From Streptomyces brevispora (lineage in GTDB: Bacteria; Actinomycetota; Actinomycetes; Streptomycetales; Streptomycetaceae): a DNA stretch of 64,000 nucleotides. Each line of letters starts with the position of its first letter. Within the stretch, counting starts at the first letter, position 1. Made by a program: the position numbers and the translations under genes. The stretch is from positions 2,294,001 through 2,358,000 of the forward strand of contig NZ_VIWW01000001.1 in NCBI RefSeq assembly GCF_007829885.1, written 5' to 3'. Shown piece by piece: positions 26,310 to 34,588 of this stretch. The notes beneath the pieces were generated by a model, which searched no databases, was not told the origin of the DNA, and saw only the letters and a program-made list of their open reading frames with translations.

Positions 26310-27959
26310 ATGCGCAGTGGGGCGAAGGTGGCCGTGATCGGCGGGGTGTTCGCCGTCGTGGTCGGCGGGGTGGGCTACGGGGCGTACAACGTCCTGGACG
26401 GGCTCGGGAACAGCGGCGTCGGGGGCGGCACGGACACCAAGGCCACCTCGGCCGAGGTGAAGACAGGCCCGGTCACCGAGGAAGAGATCGCCGAGACGTC
26501 GAAGAAGTTCCTCGCGGCGTGGGCGAAGGGTGACGCGGCCGTCGCGTCCCAGCTCACCAACAACGCGGCGGACGCCGAATCGCTGCTGACGCAGTACAGC
26601 GAGTCGGCGCATGTCACCAAGGCCGTGATCACCGCCGGCGCGGCGAGCGGCTCGAAGGTCCCGTACACGGTGAAGGCGACCGTCTCGTACAAGGGGAGGA
26701 CCAAGGCCTGGTCGTACGCCTCCGACCTGACCGTGGTGCGCGGCCTGACCACCGGCCACCCGCTCGTCGACTGGAAACCCGCCGTCGTCCACCCGCAACT
26801 GCGGGACGGCGAGACGCTGGAGACGGGCGAGGCGTCGACCGCGTCGATCGAGGCGGTCGACCGCAACGGACAGGTGCTCAGCAAGGAGAAGTACCCCTCG
26901 CTGGGCGGCATCCTGGACGAACTGCGCAAGAAGTACGGCGGGAAGGCCGGCGGCACCGTCGGCATCGAGACCTGGATCAACAGCGCGAACGCGGACGGCA
27001 TCGACAAGACGCTGCTGACCCTGGTGAAGGGGAAGCCGGGCCGGGTGCAGACCACCCTGGACTCGAAGGTCCAGTCGGCGGCCGAGCGGGCGGTGAAGAA
27101 GTTCGACAAGACGTCCGTGGCGGCCGTCGAACCGTCGACCGGCGCGGTCCGGGCCATCGCCAACAACCCGGCGACCGGCTTCGAATCGGCCCGGTGGGCC
27201 AGGGTGGCGCCCGGCTCGACGATGAAGATCGTGACCGCCGCGATGATCATCCAGAACGGGCTCGGCAGCGCTAACGGGTCGGTCGAGTGCCCGTCCACGG
27301 TGCCCTGGGAGGGCGTGACCTTCCACAACCTGGACGAGTTCTCGATGCCGGCCGCCACCTTGAAGACCGCCTTCGCCCGGTCCTGCAACACCGCTTTCAT
27401 CAAGCCGATACTGCCGCTGGGCGACAAGCGGGACACGGCGCTCGTCAACGAGGCCTCGCAGTACTTCGGGATCGGCCAGGAATGGCAGACCGGCATCGGC
27501 ACGTTCGACGGCAACGTGCCCGCGTCACAAGGCGCGGAGACGGCCGCGTCGTTCATCGGCCAGGGCAAGATCCAGATGAACCCGCTGAACATGGCGTCGG
27601 TCACCGCCACCGCCGTGGGCGGCAGCTTCCGCCAGCCCTACATCGTCCCTAAGTCCCTGGACAACCGGACCTTCGCCCAGGCGAGTCCGCTGCCCGGCGG
27701 GGTCTCGGCTCAGCTGAAGGAGATGCTGCGCTACACCGCGACCAGCGGCGAGGGCACCGCCACCCGGGCCATGGCGAGCGTGGGCGGCGACAAGGGCGGC
27801 AAGACGGGCTCGGCGGAGATCGACGGCCACGCCACGTCGGACAGCTGGTTCACCGGCTTCAGCAACGACCTCGCGGCAGCGGCCCTCGTCCAGTCCGGCG
27901 GCCACGGCGGGGACGCGGCGGGCCCGGTCGTCGCGGAGGTCCTGCTCGCCGGGCCGTGA
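26310..27959 (+). CDS. Penicillin-binding transpeptidase (class B-like, MecA_N domain)
   Basis: 549-residue membrane-anchored D,D-transpeptidase cross-linking peptidoglycan. One N-terminal transmembrane helix (VAVIGGVFAVVVGGVGYGAY) is followed by an NTF2-like MecA_N domain (about 50-155), a linker/dimerisation region and the transpeptidase domain. Its three motifs are intact: STMK near residue 303 (APGSTMKI), SCN near 360 (RSCNTAF) and KTG near 497 (GGKTGSAE). The gene sits in the same neighbourhood in S. coelicolor, close to an SsgA-like gene, as far as I remember. It ends 42 bases before a strong hairpin. Confidence 0.93.
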   Translation: MRSGAKVAVIGGVFAVVVGGVGYGAYNVLDGLGNSGVGGGTDTKATSAEVKTGPVTEEEIAETSKKFLAAWAKGDAAVASQLTNNAADAESLLTQYSESAHVTKAVITAGAASGSKVPYTVKATVSYKGRTKAWSYASDLTVVRGLTTGHPLVDWKPAVVHPQLRDGETLETGEASTASIEAVDRNGQVLSKEKYPSLGGILDELRKKYGGKAGGTVGIETWINSANADGIDKTLLTLVKGKPGRVQTTLDSKVQSAAERAVKKFDKTSVAAVEPSTGAVRAIANNPATGFESARWARVAPGSTMKIVTAAMIIQNGLGSANGSVECPSTVPWEGVTFHNLDEFSMPAATLKTAFARSCNTAFIKPILPLGDKRDTALVNEASQYFGIGQEWQTGIGTFDGNVPASQGAETAASFIGQGKIQMNPLNMASVTATAVGGSFRQPYIVPKSLDNRTFAQASPLPGGVSAQLKEMLRYTATSGEGTATRAMASVGGDKGGKTGSAEIDGHATSDSWFTGFSNDLAAAALVQSGGHGGDAAGPVVAEVLLAGP

Positions 27960-28000
27960 CGGCGGGGCGCCCGATCGCACGCGGCCTCAGGGCCTTGTCA

Positions 28001-28030
28001 CGCGTACGGCGATGGTCTTCGCCGTACGCG
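28001..28030. terminator. Terminator after the PBP gene
   Basis: CGCGTACGGCGA (28001-28012) and TCGCCGTACGCG (28019-28030) form a perfect 12-bp stem with a 6-base loop. Confidence 0.8.
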
Positions 28031-28097
28031 GTCCCGGCACCCGGCACCCGGAATCCGGCTCGCACCCCCCCGGACCACGGCCGATAGCGTGCGGGGC

Positions 28098-28376
28098 ATG
28101 AGCTCTTCCGGCACCGGCACCGACACCGACGCCGACGCCCCGACAGGCAGCGACAGCGCCGCCGCCCACCCCCGCTTCGCCGACGCCTTGCGCGAGTCGG
28201 GTCTCGACGTCGAGACCCGCCGCTTCCCGGCGGCCACCCGGGCCGCCGCCGAGGCGGCGGCCGCCCTGGGCTGCGCGCTCAGCGAGATCGTCAAGTCGCT
28301 GATCTTCGAGGCCGACGGGGTGCCCGTGCTGGTCAGGCACCCGAGGACGCCGAGCCGCATGCGTACGACGTCGTGA
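28098..28376 (+). pseudogene. YbaK/EbsC-type deacylase, truncated N-terminal fragment
   Basis: The first 80 or so codons encode the N-terminal half of a YbaK/ProX-like Cys-tRNA(Pro) deacylase: HPRFADALRESGLDVETRRFP, then the family motif ALSEIVKSLIFEADGVPVLV. After VLV, where a full YbaK continues with LVSGANRVD-like sequence, the frame changes abruptly to unrelated RHPRTPSRMRTTS and stops. The start ATG is at 28098. The break point (about 28330-28336) coincides with the beginning of a dehydrogenase fragment in another frame. This is most simply a deletion joining two formerly separate genes. The residual peptide is probably non-functional. Confidence 0.75.
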
Positions 28377-28720
28377 CCGAGTTCACCGGGACGGCGGCCG
28401 GCCTCAAGCTGGCCGGCCAACTCATGCGCCAGCTCGGCACGTTGTGCGTCGCCGGGTACCACCACAGCGGCCCGCGCGAGCTGGACGTCGAGCTCCGGTA
28501 CCGGGGCGTCACCCTCGTCAACGGCTTCACCCCGCAACGCCACCGCCAACTGGCGGCCCTGCGCGAGGGCCTGCGGCTCATGTCGGAGCGCCCCCTCACC
28601 CTGGAGCCCCCGCTGACGCACGAGGTGGCGCTCGACGATCTCGACACGGGCGTCGGGCAGCTGCTGGAGCGGCCGGCCGGGTTCGTGAAGTGCGTCGTCC
28701 GCCCCTCGCGCTCCACCTGA
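28337..28720 (+). pseudogene. Medium-chain alcohol dehydrogenase, C-terminal fragment
   Basis: In the frame that begins APEDAEPHAYDVV, about 128 codons encode the C-terminal part of a zinc-type medium-chain dehydrogenase. The end of the Rossmann domain is visible (AYDVVTEFTGTAAGLKLAGQ, GTLCVAGYHHSG), followed by the C-terminal strand pattern THEVALDDLDTGVGQLLERP and GFVKCVVRP. The N-terminal catalytic domain with zinc ligands and the GxGxxG motif are absent. It directly abuts the YbaK fragment, out of frame. The GTG at 28373 could start a short protein, but with no catalytic residues it is likely a relic. Family recognition is by eye. Confidence 0.7.
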
Positions 28721-28827
28721 CGTACACGACTCCCGAACCACCCGGGGCACACAGCGCCCGGCGCATGACCCCACGCGCCGGCAGATCCGCAACTCACCGC
28801 AGGCCAGCACCTGTTACCACAAGTAAC

Positions 28828-28859
28828 CCGCCCCGCCCGGACCACTCCGGGCGGGGCGG
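28828..28859. terminator. Hairpin terminator upstream of the LacI-type regulated genes
   Basis: CCGCCCCGCCCGGA (28828-28841) pairs with TCCGGGCGGGGCGG (28846-28859): 14 bp, loop CCAC. It isolates the gene relics from the DUF1996 promoter. Confidence 0.8.
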
Positions 28860-28876
28860 AGGTCGTTCACGAACTA

Positions 28877-28930
28877 TTGACACGCTCTCGTCAGGAGCGG
28901 AACACTCCGGACTGGGAGAGCGCTCTCCCA
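28877..28930 (+). promoter_or_regulatory. Promoter and LacI-type operator of the DUF1996 gene
   Basis: TTGACA (28877-28882) is a consensus -35 box. An 18-base perfect palindrome TGGGAGAGCGCTCTCCCA follows at 28913-28930, about where transcription should start. It resembles the TGGGAGCGCTCCCA box of CebR/CelR LacI-family sugar repressors with two extra bases per arm. Confidence 0.75.
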
Positions 28931-28967
28931 CCCTCATGCACCCCCACCCACGCAGCAGGAGGTCTCC

Positions 28968-30077
28968 ATGCCACGGAGGTCGAGAACGCTCACCGGACTG
29001 CTCTTGTTCACCTCGCTGACCCTGACCACGGCGGGGATCGCCGGGATCGCGGCGACAGCGAACGCGTCCACCGGAACGCCGTCCGCGGCGGCGGGTTCGC
29101 ACGCCGAGCACGCCGCGTACTCCATGCCGGGCATGCCCGGCATGCCCGCGTCCACCCAGGCGTCGGGCGACGACCCGGACGGGGACGGCTACATCATGGC
29201 CGACCCGCCGGTCACCGGCGTCACTCCGTCCATGAAGAACCCGCCGTCCCGGTACTTCCACGAGTTCCAGGCCAAGTGCGCCCCGACGCACACGGCGCCG
29301 GACGACCCGATCGTGTACCCGGGACAGCCCGGCAAGTCCCATGACCACACGTTCATGGGGAACACCACGACGAACGCCAACACCACCACCGCCTCGCTGG
29401 AGTCCGGCGGCACGACCTGCCTGGCGCGCGGCGACAAGTCGGGGTACTGGATGCCGAGCCTGTTCAACGGGCAGCAGAAGATCCTCCCCCGGGGCGTCCA
29501 GACCATCTACTACAAGTCGGGAGTCACCGACTACACCAGCGTCCGGCCCTTCCCCCGGGGACTGCGGTACGTCGTCGGCAGCCCGATGCAGAGCAAGGAG
29601 GAGTTCAAGAACCTCAAGGGCACCGTCGAAGGCTGGGAGTGCGGCGACCAGTTCAAGAACTACGACTTCCCGGCGACCTGCCCCAACCGTCAGGACGTCC
29701 AGCTCAACCTGCGTCTCCAGGCGCCGAGTTGCTGGGACGGCATCCACCTGGACACTCCGGACCACAAGAGCCACATGGCCTACCCGGTGGCCGGGGGTGC
29801 AAACTACAACTCCTGCCCGGCCGACCACCCCGTCGCCCTGCCGATGATCGAGTTCAAGATGGCCTGGCCGGTCAACGGTGACATGTCGCAGGTGAAGCTG
29901 GCCAGCGGCGCGGGCTTCTCCTTCCACTACGACTTCATGAACGGGTGGGACGCCGCCACGCTCAACGCGATGGTCACCCACTGCGTCAAGGGCGGCCTCC
30001 AGTGCGACGCCCGCGGCTACGACGAGACGCACCCGGAGGCGGGCGCGGCGCTCAACGGGAACTACGAACTCCCGTAA
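28968..30077 (+). CDS. Secreted DUF1996 domain protein
   Basis: 369 residues. It has a signal peptide (MPRRSRTLTGLLLFTSL then hydrophobic residues, with a site near ANASTG) and a His/Met-rich spacer (HAEHAAYSMPGMPGMPA). The DUF1996 domain contains YFHEFQAKCAPTHTAP, GQPGKSHDHTFMGN and GYWMPSLFNG. Six or more Cys probably form extracellular disulfides (KCAP, TTCLA, WECGDQ, ATCPNR, SCWDG). The domain occurs in fungal and actinobacterial secreted proteins near carbohydrate-active enzymes; its biochemical role is not established. It shares its operator with the downstream glycoside hydrolase, so both are probably induced by the same saccharide. A GGAGG site precedes the ATG. Confidence 0.85.
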   Translation: MPRRSRTLTGLLLFTSLTLTTAGIAGIAATANASTGTPSAAAGSHAEHAAYSMPGMPGMPASTQASGDDPDGDGYIMADPPVTGVTPSMKNPPSRYFHEFQAKCAPTHTAPDDPIVYPGQPGKSHDHTFMGNTTTNANTTTASLESGGTTCLARGDKSGYWMPSLFNGQQKILPRGVQTIYYKSGVTDYTSVRPFPRGLRYVVGSPMQSKEEFKNLKGTVEGWECGDQFKNYDFPATCPNRQDVQLNLRLQAPSCWDGIHLDTPDHKSHMAYPVAGGANYNSCPADHPVALPMIEFKMAWPVNGDMSQVKLASGAGFSFHYDFMNGWDAATLNAMVTHCVKGGLQCDARGYDETHPEAGAALNGNYELP

Positions 30078-30173
30078 CCCGCAAGACCGGCCGACCGCAC
30101 GGCCGCAGCACAGCCGCACAACAGCACAGCCGCGCAATCAGCACCCCCGGGTAAGGGGCCTTTTTTCGGCCGG

Positions 30174-30195
30174 TCGTGGAGAGCGCTCTCCACGA
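30174..30195 (+). promoter_or_regulatory. LacI-type operator of the glycoside hydrolase gene
   Basis: A 22-base perfect palindrome TCGTGGAGAGCGCTCTCCACGA whose 14-base core GGAGAGCGCTCTCC is identical to the operator at 28913-28930. It lies 51 bases before the start codon. A T-run (30161-30166) just upstream may belong to the terminator of the DUF1996 gene. Confidence 0.75.
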
Positions 30196-30246
30196 CTACC
30201 CGGGCCGCTCCTCCCCCGCTCGCCTCCCACCCGCAAGGAGAGTGAC

Positions 30247-32004
30247 ATGCACCAACCCCCCACCCGAACGGCCAAACGCCTCGTGGCCCCGTTCGCGGCA
30301 GCGGCTCTGCTGGCCGGCGCCCTGGTGGCCCTCCAGGCGCCCGCCGCCCAGGCGGCCGGCAGCGTCGTCAAGGTCACCGGTTCACAGGGGAACTGGCAGC
30401 TGACCGTGAACGGTTCGCCGTATACGGTCAAGGGCCTGACCTGGGGCCCCTCGGTCGCCGACGCCGGGAGGTACATGCCGGACGTGGCGTCCATGGGCGT
30501 CAACACCATCCGCACCTGGGGCACCGACGCCTCCAGCAAGCCGCTCTTCGACACGGCGGCGGCCAACGGCATCAAGGTGATCGCCGGATTCTGGCTCCAG
30601 CCGGGCGGCGGGCCGGGCAGCGGCGGCTGCGTCAACTACCTGACGGACACCCAGTACAAGAACGACATGCTCGCGGAGTTCCCCAAGTGGGTGAACACCT
30701 ACAAGGACAACCCCGGCGTGCTGATGTGGAACGTCGGCAACGAGTCGACGCTCGGCCTGCAGAACTGCTACGGCGGTGCCGAGCTGGAGGCCCAGCGCAA
30801 CGCGTACACCACCTTCGTGAACGACGTCGCGAGGAAGATCCACGCGGTCGACCCCAACCACCCGGTCACCTCGACCGACGCCTGGACCGGTGCCTGGCCG
30901 TACTACAAGCGGAACGCCCCGGACCTCGACCTGTACGCCGTCAACGCCTACAACGCGGTCTGCAACATCAAGTCCGACTGGCAGCGGGGGGGTTACGACA
31001 AGCCCTACATCGTCACCGAGACGGGCCCGGCCGGTGAGTGGGAGGTCGCCGACGACGCGAACGGCGTCCCGACCGAGCCGACCGACGTGGCCAAGGGCGG
31101 GGGCTACACCAAGGCGTGGGGCTGCGTCACCGGGCACACCGGGGTCGCGCTCGGCGCCACGATGTTCCACTACGGCGTCGAGGACGACTTCGGCGGCGTC
31201 TGGTTCAACCTGCTGCCGGGCGGCCAGAAGCGGCTCTCGTACTACGCCGTGAAGAAGGCGTACGGGGCGAGAACCTCGGGCGACAACACCCCGCCGGTGA
31301 TCACGGACATGGCGGTGGACGACGCCACCTCCGGCGTCCCCACCGGGGGTGACGTGCGGATCAGGACCCGGACGTCCGACCCGGACGGCGACGCGATCAG
31401 CTACCAGGTGCTGTTCAGCAGCAACTACATCGACCAGAACAAGTCGCTCGTCCCCGCCGAGACCAAGGTCAACGCTGACGGCACGCTGACCGCGAAGGCG
31501 CCGAGCAGGACGGGTGTCTACAAGGTCTATGTGAAGGCCACCGACGGCCACGGCAACGCGGGCATCGAGACCAAGTCGCTGAAGGTGATCCCGCCGAAGG
31601 CGAACGGGACGAACGTGGCCCTGGGCAAGACCGCCACCGCGTCCTCGTTCCAGACCGACCCGACCGGCGGCTGCCCGTGCGGTGCGGCCAACGCGGTGGA
31701 CGGGAAGTCCGACACCCGCTGGGCGAGCGACTGGAGCGACCCGCAGTGGCTCCAGGTCGACCTCGGCACCTCGAAGAGCTTCAGGCACGTGCAGATCGCC
31801 TGGGAGTCGGCGTACGCCAAAAAGTACGAGATCCAGACGTCCCAGGACGGGCGGAACTGGACGACGGTGAAGTCGGTGACCGACGGCAACGGCGATATCG
31901 ACGACTTCGACGTCAACGGCACGGGCCGGTACGTGCGGATCAACGGCACGGCCCGCGGCACCGGCTACGGCTACTCGATCTACGAGTTCGGCATCTACAG
32001 CTGA
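30247..32004 (+). CDS. Secreted glycoside hydrolase with discoidin (CBM32/F5-8C) domain
   Basis: 585 residues, modular. A signal peptide ends at AAQAAG. A TIM-barrel clan-A glycosidase domain (about 40-335) carries the acid/base motif MWNVGNES near residue 163 and the likely nucleophile in YIVTETGPAGEWE near 260. A beta-sandwich domain (about 350-455) follows, then a C-terminal discoidin/F5-8 type C domain (GTNVALGKTATASS to the end) for sugar binding. The catalytic domain resembles GH2/GH72-like beta-glycan hydrolases; the substrate is unknown. It is regulated by a LacI-type palindrome shared with the DUF1996 gene. DoxX follows by 17 bases. Confidence 0.87.
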   Translation: MHQPPTRTAKRLVAPFAAAALLAGALVALQAPAAQAAGSVVKVTGSQGNWQLTVNGSPYTVKGLTWGPSVADAGRYMPDVASMGVNTIRTWGTDASSKPLFDTAAANGIKVIAGFWLQPGGGPGSGGCVNYLTDTQYKNDMLAEFPKWVNTYKDNPGVLMWNVGNESTLGLQNCYGGAELEAQRNAYTTFVNDVARKIHAVDPNHPVTSTDAWTGAWPYYKRNAPDLDLYAVNAYNAVCNIKSDWQRGGYDKPYIVTETGPAGEWEVADDANGVPTEPTDVAKGGGYTKAWGCVTGHTGVALGATMFHYGVEDDFGGVWFNLLPGGQKRLSYYAVKKAYGARTSGDNTPPVITDMAVDDATSGVPTGGDVRIRTRTSDPDGDAISYQVLFSSNYIDQNKSLVPAETKVNADGTLTAKAPSRTGVYKVYVKATDGHGNAGIETKSLKVIPPKANGTNVALGKTATASSFQTDPTGGCPCGAANAVDGKSDTRWASDWSDPQWLQVDLGTSKSFRHVQIAWESAYAKKYEIQTSQDGRNWTTVKSVTDGNGDIDDFDVNGTGRYVRINGTARGTGYGYSIYEFGIYS

Positions 32005-32020
32005 CGGGAGACCGGCCCTC

Positions 32021-32470
32021 ATGATGATCACTCGCCCGGGGCGGGCACAGCCCTACGCGCTCGGCCTGTTCCGCATCGTCATCGGGTTGCTCTTCACCTG
32101 CCACGGGGTCGCCTCGCTGTTCGGCGTCCTCGGTGGCGCACCGGTTCCGGCGGGCACCTGGCCGGGCTGGTACGCCGCGGTCATCCAACTGGCCGGGGGC
32201 ACCCTGGTGTTCCTCGGCCTCGGTACGAGGACGGCCGCTCTGGTGGGCTCCGGCTCCATGGCCTTCGCGTACTTCGACGTGCACCAGCAGCGGGGCCTGC
32301 TCCCGATGGAGAACGGCGGCGAGGCCGCGGTCCTCTTCTGCTGGACGCTGCTGCTGATCGCCTTCTCCGGACCGGGCGCACTCGCCGCCGACCGGCTGTT
32401 CAACTCCCGCGGGGCCACCCGGGAGGAGACAGAGGTGCGGCGCAGGCAGCGCCTGCGGGTACCCGCCTGA
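32021..32470 (+). CDS. DoxX family membrane protein
   Basis: 149 residues with about four hydrophobic helices: LGLFRIVIGLLFTCHGVASL, WYAAVIQLAGGTLVFLGLGTR, an Ala/Gly-rich third and ALLFCWTLLLIAFSG-like fourth, matching the DoxX/SURF4 fold. The basic C-terminus (EETEVRRRQRLRVPA) is cytoplasmic. The gene follows the glycoside hydrolase by 17 bases and is probably co-transcribed. In other actinobacteria DoxX proteins are linked to redox and thiol stress; nothing here defines a specific role. Confidence 0.85.
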   Translation: MMITRPGRAQPYALGLFRIVIGLLFTCHGVASLFGVLGGAPVPAGTWPGWYAAVIQLAGGTLVFLGLGTRTAALVGSGSMAFAYFDVHQQRGLLPMENGGEAAVLFCWTLLLIAFSGPGALAADRLFNSRGATREETEVRRRQRLRVPA

Positions 32471-32487
32471 GGGGACGGATACCCCGC

Positions 32488-32525
32488 GCACCGGCCTCCC
32501 GGGACTGGCCCCGGGAGGCCGGTGC
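32488..32525. terminator. Bidirectional terminator, doxX / SDR
   Basis: GCACCGGCCTCCCGGG (32488-32503) pairs perfectly with CCCGGGAGGCCGGTGC (32510-32525), loop ACTGGC, between convergent genes. Confidence 0.85.
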
Positions 32526-32570
32526 CGTGTGCGCACCCTGCTCCGGAGGGGAGGCCGGCCCCGGAGTGCC

Positions 32571-33365
32571 CTACTCCTTCGCGAGCGCCTGCCGGAAGCC
32601 CGTGTTCACCGCGGTCAGCCCGCCGTCCACGCACAGCGTCGTCCCGGTGACCCAGGCCGCGTCGCGGGAGGCGAGGAAGGCGACGGCGGCCGCGATGTCC
32701 TCCGGCTCGCCGACCCGGCCGAGCGGGTAGAGGCCGCTGATCCGGGAGAGCTCGGCGTCGCGGCCGGCCCAGGCATCGGTGCGGATCGTGCCGGGCGCGA
32801 CCAGGTTGACCCGCACCCCGCGCGGTCCGGCGTGGCCCGCGAGCGTCCTGGTGAGGCTGCCCAGGCCCGCCTTGGCGGCGCTGTAGGAGTGGTTGCCGAA
32901 GTCCTGCACACCGTTGACCGAGCCGATGCTGACGATCGCGCCCCGGCCGGACGCCGCGAGGTGCGGCAGCGCGGCGCGCGCGCACCGGTAGGCGCCGCTG
33001 AGTGTGACGTCGAGGTCGCGCTCCCAGACCTCGTCCGGCTCGTCCTCGAAGAGCGCGGCGTCCGGGGAGCACGCGTAGGCGTTGTTCACCAGTACGTCGA
33101 GCGCGCCGAACGCCGAGACGGCGTGGGCCACCGCCGCCTCGACCGCCGCCCGGTCGGTCACGTCGCAGGCCAGCGAATCGGCCGTGCCGCCGTCCGCGAC
33201 GATCCCGTCGGCCACCCGCCGGGCCCGGTCCGGGTCCAGGTCGGTGACCAGGACCCGGGCGCCCTCGGCCGCGAGGCGGCGGGCCGTGGCGGCGCCGATG
33301 CCCTGGCCCGCACCCGTGATGAGAACGCCGTATCCGTCGAATCGCGCGAGCGCAGCTGAAGTCAT
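32571..33365 (-). CDS. SDR family oxidoreductase
   Basis: 264-residue classical short-chain dehydrogenase/reductase. Cofactor motif LITGAGQGIGAAT with DLDPDR after strand 2 (the Asp suggests NAD preference), structural NNAYA (in place of NNAG), catalytic Ser in VSIGSVNG and YSAAK for Tyr/Lys, then PGTIRTDAWAGR. The C-terminal CVDGGLTAVNTG is typical of FabG-like/3-ketoacyl-reductase-like SDRs. The ATG overlaps the stop of the upstream serine hydrolase gene (ATGA), so the two are a coupled pair. Substrate unknown. Confidence 0.9.
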   Translation of the reverse strand: MTSAALARFDGYGVLITGAGQGIGAATARRLAAEGARVLVTDLDPDRARRVADGIVADGGTADSLACDVTDRAAVEAAVAHAVSAFGALDVLVNNAYACSPDAALFEDEPDEVWERDLDVTLSGAYRCARAALPHLAASGRGAIVSIGSVNGVQDFGNHSYSAAKAGLGSLTRTLAGHAGPRGVRVNLVAPGTIRTDAWAGRDAELSRISGLYPLGRVGEPEDIAAAVAFLASRDAAWVTGTTLCVDGGLTAVNTGFRQALAKE

Positions 33366-34546
33366 AGCGCCGACCGTACTGCGCGGACCAGTGCCTGGGC
33401 ACGGGGGTCGGCGGTGACTCCCTTCTGCAGACCGTTCGTCACATAGCCGAGCGCGATGCCCGATTCGGGGTCGGCGAAGCCGAGCGAACCGCCCCGGCCG
33501 GGGTGGCCGAAGGAGCCCGGGGAGAGGAGCGGGGACGCCGGTCCGTGCAGCATGTAGCCGAGCCCGAACCGGGTGTTGACGACCAGTACCCGGTCGGGGC
33601 CCCCGGACTCCTCGGTGCGGGCCAGTGTCAGGGTGGCCGGGGCGAACAGCCGGTGGCCGTCGACCGGCCCGATCATCGCGGCGTAACAGCGGGCCAGGCC
33701 CCGGGCGGTGGCGATGCCGTTGGACGCGGCGAGTTCGGCGGCCCGGTAGCCGGGGTCGTTCTCGTCGGGGAACGGGTCGATGGCGCCGAACGCGCGGCGG
33801 GTCAGGGAGTCCGGGTCGCCGTAGGCGTCGACGACGGACCGCTTGGGGCGCATCCGCAGCGTGCCGGTGCCGTCGCCGGTGGGTGCCTCGACCGGGCCGA
33901 TCCGGCCCACCCGGTGGGCCTCGTCCGCCGGGATGCCGAACCAGAAGTCCAGGCCGAGCGGGCGGGCGATCTCCTCGGCGATCCAGCGGCCGAGGGTGCG
34001 TCCGGTGACGCGTCGCACCAGTTCGCCGATGAGCCAGCTGTAGGTCTGCGCGTGGTAGCCGTGCTCGGTGCCGGGCTCCCACTGGGGACGCTGGGCGGCG
34101 ACGGCCCGCGGCCCGCTCACCCCGTCGGCGGCCTCCTCCGGGGTCAGCGTCCGGTCCAGGACCGGGACCCCGGCCCGGTGGGCGAGGAGATGGCGCACGA
34201 GTACGCGCTCCTTGCCGTTGGCCTTGAACTCCGGCCAGTAGGTGCCGACCGGGGCGTGCAGATCGATCTGGCCGCGCTGGTGCAGCAGCAGCGGGACGGC
34301 GGCGGCGATGCCCTTGCCGGCCGAGCGGACGACCTGCACGGTGTCCACGGCCCACGGCTCCACGCCGTCGACGTCCCTGGTCCCGGCCCACAGGTCGACG
34401 ACCTTGCGCCCGTGCCGGTAGACGGTGACCGCCGCCCCGCGGTCGCCGCGCTGCTCGAAGTTACGAATGAAGGCATCCCGGACCGGTTCGAATCCGGGCA
34501 CCGCCGTGCCCCGTACGTCCACGCCTGTTCCCGCGCTCCCGCTCAT
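33362..34546 (-). CDS. Serine hydrolase / beta-lactamase-like esterase (class C fold)
   Basis: 394 residues, cytoplasmic (no signal peptide), related to family VIII esterases and class C beta-lactamases. The SxxK nucleophile motif is RSAGKGI near residue 72. A Tyr for the YxN/Y-A-N position lies in HGYHAQTYSWLIG. The C-terminal GSFGHPGRGGSLGFADPESGIALGYVTNG corresponds to the third motif region of the esterases (HxG-like). I start at the ATG at 34546 behind a G-rich ribosome site. It is coupled by 4-base overlap to the SDR, so the pair probably acts on one small-molecule ester/alcohol; that is inference. Confidence 0.87.
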   Translation of the reverse strand: MSGSAGTGVDVRGTAVPGFEPVRDAFIRNFEQRGDRGAAVTVYRHGRKVVDLWAGTRDVDGVEPWAVDTVQVVRSAGKGIAAAVPLLLHQRGQIDLHAPVGTYWPEFKANGKERVLVRHLLAHRAGVPVLDRTLTPEEAADGVSGPRAVAAQRPQWEPGTEHGYHAQTYSWLIGELVRRVTGRTLGRWIAEEIARPLGLDFWFGIPADEAHRVGRIGPVEAPTGDGTGTLRMRPKRSVVDAYGDPDSLTRRAFGAIDPFPDENDPGYRAAELAASNGIATARGLARCYAAMIGPVDGHRLFAPATLTLARTEESGGPDRVLVVNTRFGLGYMLHGPASPLLSPGSFGHPGRGGSLGFADPESGIALGYVTNGLQKGVTADPRAQALVRAVRSAL

Positions 34547-34588
34547 CCCCCCATGGTGCATGGTTCCGCAGGTCGCGGGTGGGGCGGG

